From Amoebophrya sp. A120 (lineage: Eukaryota; Sar; Dinophyceae; Syndiniales; Amoebophryaceae), in contig CAJINV010000013.1 of NCBI GenBank assembly GCA_905178155.1, positions 114,344 to 178,343 of the forward strand: 64,000 bases of DNA. The letters are read 5' to 3'. Shown piece after piece: positions 39,859-52,700 of the stretch. How positions within the stretch are numbered: the first letter of the stretch is position 1; every line of letters begins with the position of its first letter. The position numbers were made by a program, and so were the translations under genes. The notes below the pieces were generated by a model, which did not search any database, was not told the origin of the DNA, and was given only the letters and a program-made list of their open reading frames with translations.

Positions 39859-42690
39859 TCAAAAAATTTTGATTGCCTCGCAACCAAATTCTTAGTTGAG
39901 AATCCCTGCTGCTGCTACGACTTACGACCAAAATGCGTATAAAATGAAATCTAGAGCTATTGAGTACTTAAGCCTATCTAGCTCCGAGAATAAAAATAAA
40001 TGATTATCCACCTTTGCATTTACGATCAATCTGACCAACACCAGGTTTCGTGTGACTCCAGTCCTCGAAAAATGTAAAAGCGAGCAGCGCGTCGGCAATC
40101 GAAATTTATGCTTAATTTCGCGGCGACCCTCACGGTAACATGAAAAACCGGACAAAATACTTTTAAAAAAATCAACATAAAGCGGGGAAGGTGATAAATC
40201 TTTCAAACCGTCTTCGGAGTACTCTGAAAATGATTCCATAAAATTAAATGAGCTTTGAGCTTTTTGTCTTTTCATATACCCAAAAATTATGTCACAACAA
40301 ACAACAGCTGCTACATGGCAGTTGCAATTGAAGAGCAAGCATTCAAGCACAACTGGTAAGCGTGTATGGATGCGTGTGCGTAATGTAAAAGTCAGATTAT
40401 CCATGCTGATCATGATGTCCCCAACTCTGAAGCGAAGAAAACAGAAGATATGCTCCGAAGAAACAGAAAAAGAAGATGTGCTCCGTCGGATATTCAAGGG
40501 CGCGTGGAAATCTGGTGAGAAAATCGAAACATAATTAAATACCTGTGTACGCAAGCCGGTAAGGTAACTATATATAAGGCGAATCGTCCACAGTTCGTTC
40601 ATTTCCCCTGAAGCCTCACGCCTGCTTCTTTGTATATTTTTTTCCTCGGATGCTCCGGCTGACTACACTACAAGAAGCTATTCAAGAAAAAAAGATGATA
40701 AAATTTTCCAGGAGATATTTTCAAAGAGAAACTCGAGTTGTGATGTCCGTGAACTATGAACAAGGTGCGCCGTTTTAGTACTAGGAAAAGAAATCATACA
40801 ACCGGCCTCCTTCCAGCAAGCAAATGACATGGATGTGTTTGTGGAGAACATACTGGACGAGGCGAAACCAAAATGCTTCAGTATCTCTCTCACCGACGTG
40901 AATCTCGTATTTGTAAGTACATACTAATTCGCGGCTGTGCGTACACATGCAACGATACCTAACATCCTCCTACGCCCGGCGTGCTACAGACCGGCATAAG
41001 GACCTCCGCCAGGCGTGCTCCCATAATCATCAGGACTGGGAGGGGGAGAACTCCAGGGTGAAGGACTTCGTGCTCGCGGAGGAGATGGCGGTCGCGGCGG
41101 CGGCAAAGCTGGCACTGCAGGAGATGTTACTTGCGCAGCGAGGAAGGCGGGGCGATGCCGACTATCACCCTGGTTCCACGCTGATTCCGAGCCTAGGGAT
41201 AGCGTAGGCGATGCAGGAGCAGGCGACGCAGGAGCAGGCGACGCAGGGGCAGGCGACGCAGGAGCAGGCGACGCAGGAGCAGGTGCTGCAGGAGCAGGCG
41301 CTGCAGGAGCAGGCGCTGCCGAAGCAGGCGCTGCCGGAGCAGGCGCTACAGGAGCAGGCGATGCAGGAGCAGGCACTGCAGAAGCAGGCGCTGCCGGAGC
41401 AGGCGCTGCCGGAGCAGGCGCTACAGGAGCAGGCGATGCAGGAGCAGGCACTGCAGAAGCAGGCGCTGCAGGAGCAGGCGCTGTCGGAGCAGGCGCTGCC
41501 GGAGCAGGCGCTGCCGGAGCAGGCGCTACAGGAGCAGGCACTACAGGAGCAGGCGCTGTCGGAGCAGGCGCTGTCGGAGCAGGTGCCGCTGGCGTACCTT
41601 TTGCAGCGGGAGCCCCGGGGGCACAGGCAGGCGTCTGTCCTGTTTGTAGCGTAACAATCACTGCAACTTCAGGCGACGTCGCGGGAGTTGGTGTGGGAGG
41701 ACAATTTTGACGACCGCTAGGAGTGAAATTGGATGGCGCAGTTGGTAGTGCCGAGCTGTTCGTCACACCCATATTGGAAATGCTCGCAACCGAGGTTGCC
41801 TCTTGTCCGGCGGGCACAGGTGCCACAACTGCAGGACCGGCAGGAAAAGTTCCATTGTGAACCGGTCCGAGGTCTCTCCCGTGGCCCCAATGTGCTGGCG
41901 CATCCTCGGCGCCATGTGAAGGCTCTTGTGGACCCTGCACAGAAGACGTAGACGTTGGCTGCGGCGCTGATGATTGCAGGGATTGAGCGTTTGATTGCAG
42001 GCGTGTTGCCGACGGTGCTGCAGTAGAGCCAGATGACTGCTGACGGTTTGCTCCAACTCGGACAACAGCTTCTTGACGTGAGAGCCTACTGCGAGACCGC
42101 GACCGCGAAGCGCGACGAGTAGCCCCTGAGGAAATAAGAGTTGTTGAGCCACTAGCGGATGTCGACGAGATTACTGTCGTGGTATTTGGAACCACAGAAG
42201 GGTTTTCCGCTACTGGGTGACATGGGGCTGCGACGTCTGCCGGAGCCCGTATTGCAATTGAAGATACACAAGATACCGATCCCGAAGAGCAATTTTGATA
42301 AGCAGTACGGACTTGCTCGACACGATCGGGTCCCGATTCATGCTCAGCTTGCAGGTCACCGCTCAGTATTGAATCCGGAAGCGGAACCCTTCTTGGGCGC
42401 ATCTTGGGCTGCTGTGTACGGATGATGCGACGCAGCCGCAGCGGAGGAATCGCACCCCCAGGCGCTTGCAGCCGCGGCACTTGCTCAACGTTGCTTTCGC
42501 TAATGTAGTAGTTCGAGGCGCTGGACGAAGATGACAGAGCAATCACTTGCGATATGGTCGCGAGCTGATGGTAGAGGAATAGTAATCCTGTACAGATGGA
42601 GTAGCGCCGTTTCTGCGGCCAGCGCCAGCACGCAGCCAATCCCGGGCTGAGCTGATGAAGTGGCACGCTGGGGCGGAAAGATGCTGCCAT
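39859..42690 (-). CDS. Pro/Ala-repeat protein; frame continues through several UAR codons to UGA
   Basis: From ATG 42688-42690 the first 568 codons are clear: a hydrophobic segment at residues about 31-50 (SICTGLLFLYHQLATI), a Ser/Arg-rich stretch (RRASRSRSRSRLSRQ), a Gln/Ser-rich stretch, Ala-Pro repeats at residues about 367-493, and a Pro/Ser-rich end (PPPRPPSPPRARSPSP). It looks like an extracellular or membrane-anchored disordered protein. A TAG follows at 40984-40986. The same frame then runs without any TGA through TAG 40924, TAG 40678, TAG 40663, TAA 39922 and one more TAA, ending at TGA 39859-39861. The part after 40986 is AT-richer and less protein-like; the conservative gene is 40984-42690. 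Confidence 0.55.
41211..41590. repeat. 15-bp coding minisatellite (Ala-Pro repeats)
   Basis: About 25 units of 15 bp resembling GGAGCAGGCGCTGCA, read on the minus strand as five-residue Ala/Pro units (APAPA, APAPT, APAS variants). The frame is kept throughout. Higher-order repetition is visible: a block of about 75 bp is nearly repeated around 41316-41460. Confidence 0.95.
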
Positions 42691-42699
42691 TTTTGCATG

Positions 42700-44050
42700 T
42701 GCGTTCTATTCAGGAGCCAGAAGATACACCGCCTTTTGAGGCAATACCGTTCAAATCAATGTTGACAAGAGCTGCAGCCGTGGCACTAGGCAACAATGGA
42801 TTACAAATACGAGTAAGTACTATCTTAAAGCCGACGACCCACAAAAAAGTAGCTGGTGAAAAGATTTTCCATTTTCTTTCCTTAGGAGTCAAAAATGAAA
42901 CAAGGGAACGAGTGTGGATCAATCATGTCTGATTATGCTCGAAAGGCTTAGCATGAATGCAAATTTCATCTCCATGGAGCCCTTTTCCGGGACAGTTCAT
43001 GATCATTCTCCATGGCGCCCTTTTCTCACTCCTGCCAGAACGCGTGAAAGTAGATCTCGTGGTAGTCAAACAAGATCACTCAACCACGACTAAAAGTGAT
43101 ATATAAATGCCCTAAATGTCATGATGTTTTCTAGGTTTTCCCGAAGCCTCAATAGGTCACGTTTTCATAATTTATCAGCTTATTGTCATGCGTAAACGAC
43201 TGCACCGCATCAAGAGCCTTTGCGTCTTCGCCTCAAGCAACTTCGGACACAGGAGCCTGCCTTAGTTTCAGAACCACAAGAGACACCCAGGGCGCTCTTT
43301 ATCTTTTTTGTCATCCGGTCTTCTTCATGAAAGAAAATGAATCTGCGACAGAAATCCAAAGTAGAAATGGATGGACTGATGACACTTTCGAAAAAGATCC
43401 AGAACAACAGATCGAGCAGGCACACGCCTTTCCCCTGACGGTCGATCCACTGCGAAGTCGGGGAGGAATCTCCGGGCCCTGCGGTCCGGAAGTGGGGGGC
43501 AGGCGACACATTCTAGTTTACTAGCCGCCGCAATATTGGCCACGGAATCAAGGTGGGAAATCGAGCAAAGACGAAGCCATTTCGACAGTTCGTTTCATTT
43601 CAGTTTTCTCCTTCGCATCAGAATTATCCACGTGCACAACTTGCGTTCAAATCAATTTTTCTGTAGCTTCGTCTTGTTCTCTATCCTGTTAAAGGAAAAC
43701 CATCATACAAGAATTGCGATGTCATGGAAACTGCCATCGGCTCAACAGAGTCTATCATTCACCAAGTCCATGCTTTTTTGCCGTTGAACGCTTATCTTAC
43801 TCATATTTCGATTGAAGTGCCAGTGCCTCACTACCCTTTACCAACGCAAAGTCAAAGATTGCAGGAAGCCGGTTGCTGCGTAGTTGTCAGCAATGAGAAC
43901 GTTCGTCCAACCAGCTCTGGTCTGCTCATTCGAGGTCAAATCGCACATCAACGGCCACGATTTTAGAATTATTCGAGAAACCGCTTCTGCAAGTTGTATT
44001 TTTCTCCCAGACTTAGATCTCGCAGTGGCAGTGGACGTGCGAAATGTGCT
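42700..44050. other. Intergenic DNA upstream of the Pro/Ala gene and downstream of DUF4116 unit 1
   Basis: No supported gene. 43545-43700 is similar to 49203-49350 and 61272-61430, showing that the DUF4116 duplication unit includes its 3' spacer. The + strand frame 43183-43524 (113 codons) shows no protein-like features. Confidence 0.5.
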
Positions 44051-44051
44051 C

Positions 44052-47000
44052 TTAGGCGCGCGAAGAAAGACGCGCCTCTGCCGTACTTAGCAACGTCGCT
44101 TTCTCGGGCGTTTTGAATGATTCAGGAAGTCGCAATCGCAGAAACCGTTCCGGGGGACTGTACTTCTTGCTCGTCTGCCAGGTCACTTCCGGCGCGGCGC
44201 TCTTCCGGCTTCGCTCGTACATGCACCATGCGCCAGCATCGCATGGTGGGCATCTTCTGCGTGCGAGCTCCGGACAGTTCATTAAAGCGAAACCCACTAA
44301 ATTTCCTATTTCCAGCGGCTCGCCACACAGGTTCAAGAACGCATCTTGGACATTAAGCGAGGCCCGAACGGCTTTCGGAAAGAGGTAGTACAAGTCTACA
44401 CCAGCATCGGTTTCGCGCAGCGCTGCAAGTGCGTACTGCTCTGCGTCCTCTTGATCGGAGTAGAAAGGCGAATTCTCATCCTCCAGGTTCATGTTGAAAA
44501 ACAAATCGGCGCAAAACATCGGGTTTTCGGATTTGATTCCCGCTAAAATGACGTCCCGGTCCAGGTTGCGCCTACGCCGAGTGACGGTTTCCACGTAGAA
44601 CTCTCGCTGGACAAAAGGATCGCTTCGCATCACCTGTGGGATTTCATCCAGACCCTTTGGCACTTTGCCGAGGTAAACCAAACCAACAGAGTAGCGCAGT
44701 TCCGGCAAGGTCAGGTGCACAATCGAGGGAACATCAGCAACTTGAGGATGAATGTGCTCGTGGTTCGCTACAGCAAGGCGGAGCGCGGCTTCGAGCAGTT
44801 CCGAGTCGTTGCACGGATTGTCAATTGTATAAGGCCAGTATGGTTTAAGGTGGCGCTTGTCTGCGTAGGGTGCCGTGGTCGGCTCATCCAACTGCGCCGA
44901 GTGCGACAAAAACATATCCTTGACCAGGTGGCTATGGACAAGAAGGAGACCCACGTTCCCCATGGTTTTCTGTAATTTGTCTCGCGCATAATGCGCTGAG
45001 TGCTGTCCTCTCTGTCATACAAAATTATATTAAATGTCAATACATAGGTAGAACAAGATATCTGGCACGCGCTCTGTGGGAGATTTCACATTCATTCGGC
45101 AGAGCTTGGAAGTTTGACGAAAAGCGGGCTGCTGCATATGCTACACCCATCAAAAATGCGATCAGAATATCATGTCGAGATCGCAAAGAATCGATACACA
45201 ACAAGGATGCGCACAGACCACGAAAATATCTATTTTCACAAATGTCGGGAAAGTTAAGCCTTCGCTTCTTTTCATACTCAGGGTCACTTTGCAGCGTTTC
45301 CGGTGCGTAGTGCAACAAACCGCCCGACTTCATCGCTATCTTCACGAAGTGTCTGTCGCTTCGGAAGGCCGGTGGGAGGAACTCGAGGATTTTTCCGTCC
45401 AGCTGCAGTACTTTCTCTGCAATGCCAGGGTAGTCTGCCATCTCCGAAGAAAGAAATTTCAAGAGCGACGGGCACACGAGTAGTGCCCGCAAAGACAGAT
45501 CCGGCCTTGCCTGTCCCTGCAGCAAGATGTCCTGCACACCTTCTTTGTCAGCATTCCAAAATACTTCGGCACATGTGTCCTCCATGAGTTGGACTACGAA
45601 TTCAGGATCTTGGCGAAGGTTGGTTCCGGCAAAAAGGAGGGCGTCATGATTTTGTGCAACTGCGGCTCTTACAATTTCCTTGTTTTGGCGAAGCCGCGGG
45701 CTCGCATGTTCGAGGGCTAGTCCATCAAGTTGTACGCAACGACGCACTACTTCTTCTGAGTCACGAACTCGATGCTGCGAAGGCGATTCGTACTGCAAGA
45801 CCAAGGCTGAAAGCTCTTCTGGAACACTGCCGTATTCCTCTTCCTGAACGTCATCAAAGCGTGCTGCTAGACTAGGAAGCGTGAAGGGGTCCCACTCACC
45901 GAAGTTGAGTGGTTCTATGCTGTTGGGGTAGTAGTGGTCCTGTCGGTAGCATACTGCATTACATACGTGCTCACCGTCACCGCAGAAGTCACTTATTTGA
46001 ATGTAACGCTGCATCAAGCATGCTTGCCTTCGTATGGTTTCATCGCGCTCGTGATAGCAAATCCGCTTGCCCTTGGCCTTGTTTTTCAGCAGCGCCAGTG
46101 AGCAGGACGAGCACTTATTTTTGATGCGCGGGACGACATCGTCAACTGCATTTGTGGTCTTGAGTGGTTCCGAGCTGCGGCTCTGAGGTTGAGTTCCGGC
46201 TAGCATAGATGTACTTCTCGGCAATTGGATGTGCCAGTCCGTACGCAGCATCGGACTGTGGCCGTCCAAAAGGTCCTGCAGGAGGGCTTGATCGCATCGG
46301 AAGTCGTCATTGGTCACAAATCGAAGTGCGTATGGGTTTTCGCGGACGGCGTCGGCGACTATGGGTTTGTCGACAAGCTCAGGAACACAGTACTTGAGTG
46401 CAAGACCGTTTGACCGGACTGCGGTCCGTAAGAGCTCCTTGGTCTGATATTCAGTGTATGCAGTTGCCGCCTTGCGTCATTTTCTCTCGTGCAGGAGTCC
46501 ACTTGCGTGCCCAAAGCCAAAGCCGGTCGCAACGTCACTTCATATCCGTGCTTTTTTGCATTTTTCTGGAAAATACGCGTATACATACTGCAATAAATAA
46601 AAACTTTCTGCTTCGGCAAGCATAAATTCCTAGCTTTGATGTCTGGCACACGCATGCTGGGCTCCAGCTGCGAGATGCATGGCTATGGCTTTTTCATAAT
46701 GAGTTGAAAAACTTAAGAGCTGGAACTCCGTCTTTCTGGGCCGCGGCCATGGCAAGCTCGGTGGAGTTTCGATGTTGTTCGGGGACGTAACGCAGGACCC
46801 AAGGTTTGTGCGAGATGGCCGTTCGAATGACATCATGATGCTCCTGCAGCTCGCTGCGGAGATATTTGTACGCCCAACCATTTTGATTGATCGCCGATAG
46901 AGCAATATCCAAGTACTGGAGTGAGGAACGGATCGGCACGCTTGCAAACCGAAGGGACCGCCAGTCCTTTCTGACAGCAACTTCAACTACCTCTGCATCG

Positions 47001-48329
47001 TTGCGAAGGGTCGGTGATGCGTATCGAAGAGCAAGGCTATTGATGTTGCACGCGAGTAGTGTAAGCGGCTTGCTTTCGCGAAACAGGGCTTCACTGTCTC
47101 CCATCTCGATCCGCTTGGCATTTGATGATTCGTACCAGAGGAGCGACGCTTCCACTGTCAGTTTCACGAGCTCTTCACGAAACTCCCAATCTAAAGAGCC
47201 GAAAGTCAAATCTTCGCCAAAATGTGGATACATGTCTTGGATGCTGTCTCCGACCGAAAAACTCCCCCTTCATACTGTAATCCTAGAAATGGAATGTTTT
47301 CTTTGTAATTAAACACAAAAGTTACATTCTTTTTTTAGATAGAAGAACCTTGTCGACCAATCGATTCACTCGTTATAGGGAATCTCTGAGATAAGATGTC
47401 GTCATACATCAGCAGAAGTCTACTTGATGATGATGCAAACCTCAAGTTGCAAGGGGAGAGATTTTAGCTTCGGATTTGAAAGGGGAGTTCCTCCGCGTGG
47501 ATATTTTTTCAACCAGGCATATGCCGCCTAGCTGAAACCTACGGCAACAACATCCACCATCAAAAAAATTATTATCGGCGTCGTCCGGAAGATCGTAATC
47601 ATCCCAGGTATCATCTTCAGCTTCGCTATCAGCTACAACATCTCCGTCGTCAACAGGGTAGTTGAACTCGTCAACATGTTTCTTTCGTAAGAAACGCAGG
47701 TCCCGCGCAGAGATGCGCTGCAGATGGGCGCGAGCGAATTCGAGCGCTTGCTGAGCACGACCATCGAAGACGACCTGAATTTCGCAAGCTTTCTCCTCGT
47801 CAGCGGTCTCGCCGGTTGGAATCGGGAAGCGTCCATCCCATACTATGCACCTTTCTTCGTCCTGCAAAAATGTAGAAGTGCTGCTCGAACATATGGTTTT
47901 CTTTAGACTCTTTGTCTCATCCTCAGCTTTCTGGCTACGCCCATGGGGCCCGACAGACATAGTCGCCACTGTAATTGGCTCGGATGCTTTTGTTTCTTCA
48001 TCACAGCGTCCCGAAAAGCTGGAGCGAACTTTTTCGACGATTTCTGTTGGCAAAACAACTCCTTGACCAGCCAATGAAATTTCTGCACCGGCGGTTCGAC
48101 CTGCAATTAGGTGGGTCTTCACTTCGCGGAGCAAAATCTGTTTTTCGTCTTTTGGCACGATGATAGTTCCCAATGTGTTTCCGCCAAGATCGCTCACTTT
48201 CACTTGCTTGCAGGAAGCGTTTTCTAATACCTTCGCAGCTGGCTCTGTTCCGTGGGGAAAAAAAATGTTTTCTGTCCGCAACCGCAGGTGAGCGTCCGCG
48301 CCGAGGAGTGCGTTAACAGCAGGAGCCAT
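44052..48329 (-). CDS. DUF4116-repeat protein, tandem unit 1
   Basis: Exons 48329-47502, 47239-46703, 46455-45274 and 44936-44052 (all phase 0) encode about 1,143 residues. Borders were placed by aligning to unit 3, which lacks introns 1 and 2. Order: ubiquitin-like segment at residues about 40-90 (KVSDLGGNTLGTIIVP...VKTHL); acidic linker; DUF4116 helical repeats (LALRYASPTLRNDAEVVEVA, WRSLRFASVPIR, LALKYC..ELV); Cys/His cluster (CSSCSLALL; ACLMQRYIQISDFCGDGEHV, then CNAVC...H); second DUF4116 block (LALEHASPRLRQNKEIV); a C-terminal domain ending near RFLRLRLP. ATG 48327-48329 is shared with unit 2. The function of DUF4116 is unknown; repeats of this kind usually mediate binding. Ends TAA. 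Confidence 0.8.
44937..45273 (-). other. Unit 1 intron 3, complementary ends
   Basis: Follows TAT (Tyr) and precedes CAT (His), positions fixed by comparison of all four paralogues. The intron starts GAAAAGAAGCGAAGG; read inward from the other end it is GACAAGAAGGAGACC. No GT-AG. 337 bp. Confidence 0.75.
46456..46702 (-). other. Unit 1 intron 2
   Basis: Lies between FN and TEYQTK, where unit 3 reads straight through (FSNPHSQTK). 247 bp. Pairing of its ends is weaker than in intron 3. No GT-AG. Confidence 0.7.
47240..47501 (-). other. Unit 1 intron 1, complementary ends
   Basis: Lies between CLVEKI and QDMYPHF, where unit 3 reads KIKEMYPHG without interruption. The direct repeat ATCCA is at both borders. 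The ends GGAACTCCCCTTTCA and, read inward from the other side, AAAACTCCCCCTTCA can pair. 262 bp, no GT-AG. Confidence 0.8.
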
Positions 48330-49700
48330 GCTGATGAGACTTTCTCTATCGGATGTGTGAAAGTAAAAGTCTTATGTGCGTGCGGATTTGCTATTGCAGC
48401 GACTGGCAAGTACGCAACGAGGTCACTGTCTGATGGGGTGTTGCGTTTCTGATTTGAACATTGAGTCTTTGCTTCGCGACATTTGAATGCGATGCATCGG
48501 CGACTCATATAGAGACACTCTTGCCAAAAAAAGTTATTTGTTGCACCAACGTGCAAGATGCTCATATTTATCTAGGCAGAAGAACGTGACTTGATCATCG
48601 AAGATGCGCTGGACGTCGACGTCCTCTCGTAATTTGAAAGTATCTTTTGAAGGTCACACTTTTCACTACCCAATGGTCCAAGTACACACCCGACCAGTTG
48701 TTTTTATATTTTTTTATGATCAATGATAAATTTCTAAAGCATACCAGGCAACTTCTAGAATTCTAATTTATTGCAGAAGCGTGATTGACGAGGCACTTTT
48801 ACGATGTTCAGGCACTGAAACCGCACGAGAAAACTTCAACACAAAATTCAACACTTTCCGCAAAAAAAGACAAAATTTGACTTTCAATAAGACCGAACAA
48901 AGAGATCAGCACCGCCCCAACTACAAAATGACATGGTTTATTGTTAGAACACTAATACCACCATGTAGGGCGGTGTACACCCTACAGCACTAGTATCCAC
49001 GTAACTGTTGCATTGGGGAAAGGAACAAGTTCATCATCATCATCACATCATCATCTCTCGATTTGCATCGCTCTTCGCTCGGGATGGAGTGATTTCAGAT
49101 CGTGGATTTCAGGCGGTTTGCATCGTGTCATCAGATCTACATGGTGATTTGATCTGCATTACATTTATCTATCCAGCTGAAAGATGTCAAGCCGACGCGC
49201 TACGGAATTAAGGTGGGAACTCGAGCAAAGACAAAACCATTTCGACGGTTCGTTTTATTTGAATTTTCTTGTCTTGCATCAGAATTATCCACGTGCACAA
49301 CTTGCGTTCAAATTTCTTCGTAGCTTCGTCTTGTTCTCATCTATCCTCTTGAATAAAACCATCATACAAGAATTGCGATGTTACTGAAACTGCCATCGGC
49401 TGAACGGAAATAAATCTATCATCCACAATGGTCACACTTTTTTACCGTTGAGCGCTTATCTTACTCTTGTTTCGATCGAACCAGTGCAAGCGCCTCACTA
49501 CCCTTTCTTGTGCAACGCAAAGTCAAAGATTGCAAGAAGACGGTTGCTATGTGCTTGTCAGTAATGAGCACGTTCGTCCAACAAGCCCTGGTCTGCTCAT
49601 TTGAGCTCAAATCGCACATCTTGTTCGAGGTGCCTAAACCCCTTCGGCAGGTATTTTCCCCCCGGACTTAGATCCCGTAGTGGACATGCTAAATGGGCTC
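48330..49700. other. Spacer between DUF4116 units 1 and 2
   Basis: No gene. The part upstream of unit 1 (about 48330-48920) is similar to the sequence upstream of unit 2 (about 53980-54590), including GATGCGCTGGACGTCGACGT, so the putative promoter region was duplicated with the gene. A CAT-repeat microsatellite lies at about 49030-49055. Confidence 0.6.
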
Positions 49701-52700
49701 TTAGGTAGCTCGGGAAGAAAGACGTGCCTCTGCCGTGCTCAGCAGCGTCGCTTTCTCGGGCGTTTTGAATGCATCAGGGAGTCGGAATCGCAGAAATTGT
49801 TCCGGAGCCGAAAACCGTGACAGGCGCGCGGCACTCGTCTGCCAGGTCACTTCCGGCGCAACGCTCTTGCGGCTTCGCTCGTATTTGGACCATGCGCCAG
49901 CATCGCATGGTGGGCATCTTCTGCGTGCGAGCTCCGGACAGTTCATTAAAGCGAAACCCACTAAATTGCCTATTTCCAGTGGCTCGCCACACAGGTTCAA
50001 GAAGGCATCTTGGACTTCAAGCGAGGCCCGAACGGCTTTCGGAAACAGGTAGTATAAGTCTACACCGGAATCCGTCTCGCGTAGCGCTGCGAGTGCGTAT
50101 TGCTCTGCGTCCTCCTGAATGGAATAGAAAGGCGAATTCTCGTCTTCCAGATTCATGTGGAAAAACAAAACGGCGGAAAACAAAGGGTTTTCGGATTTGA
50201 TTCCTGCTAAAATGACGCTGCGCTCCAGGTTGCGCCCACTCCGAGTGACGGTTTCCACGTAGAACTCTCGCTGGACAAAGGGATCGCTTCGCATCACCTG
50301 CGGTATTTCATCCAGGCTCTTTGGTACCTTACCCGGATGACGCAGTCCAAGAGAGGTGCGCAGGTCCCGCAGGGTTAGGCGTACAATCGCCGGTACATCA
50401 GCAACTAGCGGATGAATGTGCTCGTGGTTCGCTACAGCAAGGCGGAGCGCAGCTTCTAGCAGTTCCGAGTCGTCGCATGGGTTGTCGTTTGTATACGGCC
50501 AATAAGTCTTGAGGAAGCGCTTGTCTTCGTAGGGTGGTGTGGTCGGCTCATCCAACTGCGCCGAGTGCGACAGAAACATCTCTCTGATCAGATGGTTATG
50601 GACAAGAAGAAGATCCACATTCCCCATGGTTTATTTATACAAATACACGTAATTTGTCACGCTGCTGTCGCGGATAGCGCGATCAATGCCATTTCTGTAT
50701 GTCAAATATCGAATGTCAATAGAAGAATCCTGGAACCTGCGCTCTGTCCTGGATTTTTTTCACATTCCAGCGCGAGCGCAAGGCGTGTTGACGCAAAGCG
50801 GGCTGCCACATATGCTCCACCCACCACAGAAGTGATAAGAAGACCAAGCCGTGATACTAGGGATCAAAACAAGAAATGCACAACATTCATCAACAAATGT
50901 ATCTTAACACGTGTCGGGAAGGTGAAGGCTTCGCTTCCTTTCATACGCAGCATCGCTTTGCAGCGTCTCTGGTGCGTGGTGCAACAAACCGCCTGATTTC
51001 ATCGCTATCTTGACAAGGTTTCTGTCGCTTCGAAAGGCCGGTGGGAGGAACTCGAGCATTTTTCCGTCCAGCCGTAGTACTTCTTCTACAACGCCAGGGT
51101 AGTTTGGCATGTCAGAGGAAAGAAATTTCAGAAGCGAAGGATACACCATTAATGCACGTGAAGACAGATCCGGTCTTGCCTGTCCTTGCAGCAACATGTC
51201 CCGCACACTTTCGTCGTCGGCATTCCAAAATACTTCGGCACATGTGTCCTCCATTAGCTGGACTATGAAGTCAGGATCTTTGCGAAGAGCGCTCCCGGCA
51301 AAAAGGAGGGCGTCATGATTGTGCGCAACTGCGCTTCTTACGATCTCCCGGTTTTGACGAAGCCGTGGACTCGCATGTTCGAGGGCTAGTCCATCAAGTT
51401 GTACGCAACGAGACACTACTTCTTCCGAGTCACGAATTCGATCCTGCAAAGGCGATTCATACTGCAACACCAAGGCGGACAGCTCTTCCGGAACACTGTC
51501 GTACTCCTCTTCTTGAACGTCATCAAAGCGGGCTGCTAGACCTGGAAGCGTGAAAGGTTCCCACACACCGACGTCGATCGGGTTTTCGCAATGTGGGTAG
51601 TGGTGGTGCTGTAGGCAGCATACTGCATTACAGACGTGTTCGCCGTCACCGCAGAAGTCACTTATTTGAATGTAGCGCTGCATCAAGCATGCTTGTCTGC
51701 GGACGGTTTCATCACGTTTCTGATAGCGAAGCCGCTTGTTCCCGTCCTTGTACTTTAGCAGCGCCAGCGAGCAAGACGAGCACTGGTGTGTGCGGGAGGT
51801 CCTTCTGATGCGCGCCGGGGCGACATTGTCAATCGCAATCGTTGTGAGTGATCCCGGGCAGTGGCTCTGAGATGGAGTTCTGGCTGCCATACGTTTACCT
51901 ATCGGTACTTGAATCTGCCAGTCGGTGCGCAGCATCGGGCTGGCGCCATCGAAAAGTTCTCGCAGGAGGGCTTGGTCGCATCGGAAGTCCTTCTTGGTCA
52001 CAAATCGAAGTGCGTACGGGTTTTCGCGCAGTGCATCGGCGACAATGTGTTTGTCAACAAGCTCAGGATCGCAGTACTTGAGTGCAAGACCGTTGGATTG
52101 AACTGCAGTCCGTAGCAGGTCCCTGGTCTGATTCTCTGAGTATGCCGTTGTCGCCAACATGCGTCTTTTCCTCTCGTGCCTGCAGAATGCTGGCCCAAAC
52201 CCAAAGCAACGCTAGTTCATAAAGGTGCCTATTGTTATGTTGGAAAATACGCAGATAACACACGTACTGCAATACAAAAACGTGTGCTGTCTGCCATGCA
52301 TAACTCCCTAGCTTTGGTGTCCGGGACACGAATGATGCTGCGTGGAGCTGAGAGATGCATGCGTATGGCATTTTCATAATGAGTTGAAGAACTTAAGAGC
52401 TGGAACTCCGTCTTTTTGGGCCGCTGCCATGGCCAGCTCGATAGATTCTCGATAGGCTTCGGCGACGTAACGCAGGACCCATGGCTTGTGCGCGATGGCC
52501 AGTCGAATGAGATCATGATGTTCGTGGAGCTCACCACGGAGATATTTGTACGCCCAACCATTTTGCTCAATCGCCGAGAGAGCAATATCGAAATACTCTA
52601 GCGAGGAACGAATCGGCACGGTCGCGAAGCGAAGGGACCGCCAGTCTTTTCTAACGGCAACCTCGACCACCTCTGGATCGTTGCGGAGCGTCGGCGATGC

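Noticed and set aside
41211-41590. CRISPR-like array
   Set aside because: Units are contiguous 15-bp coding repeats without spacers.
40984-41654. 147-codon + strand frame of Gln/Glu/Ala repeats
   Set aside because: It is the complementary reading of the Ala-Pro minisatellite; the minus-strand frame is longer, has a start and non-repeat flanks.
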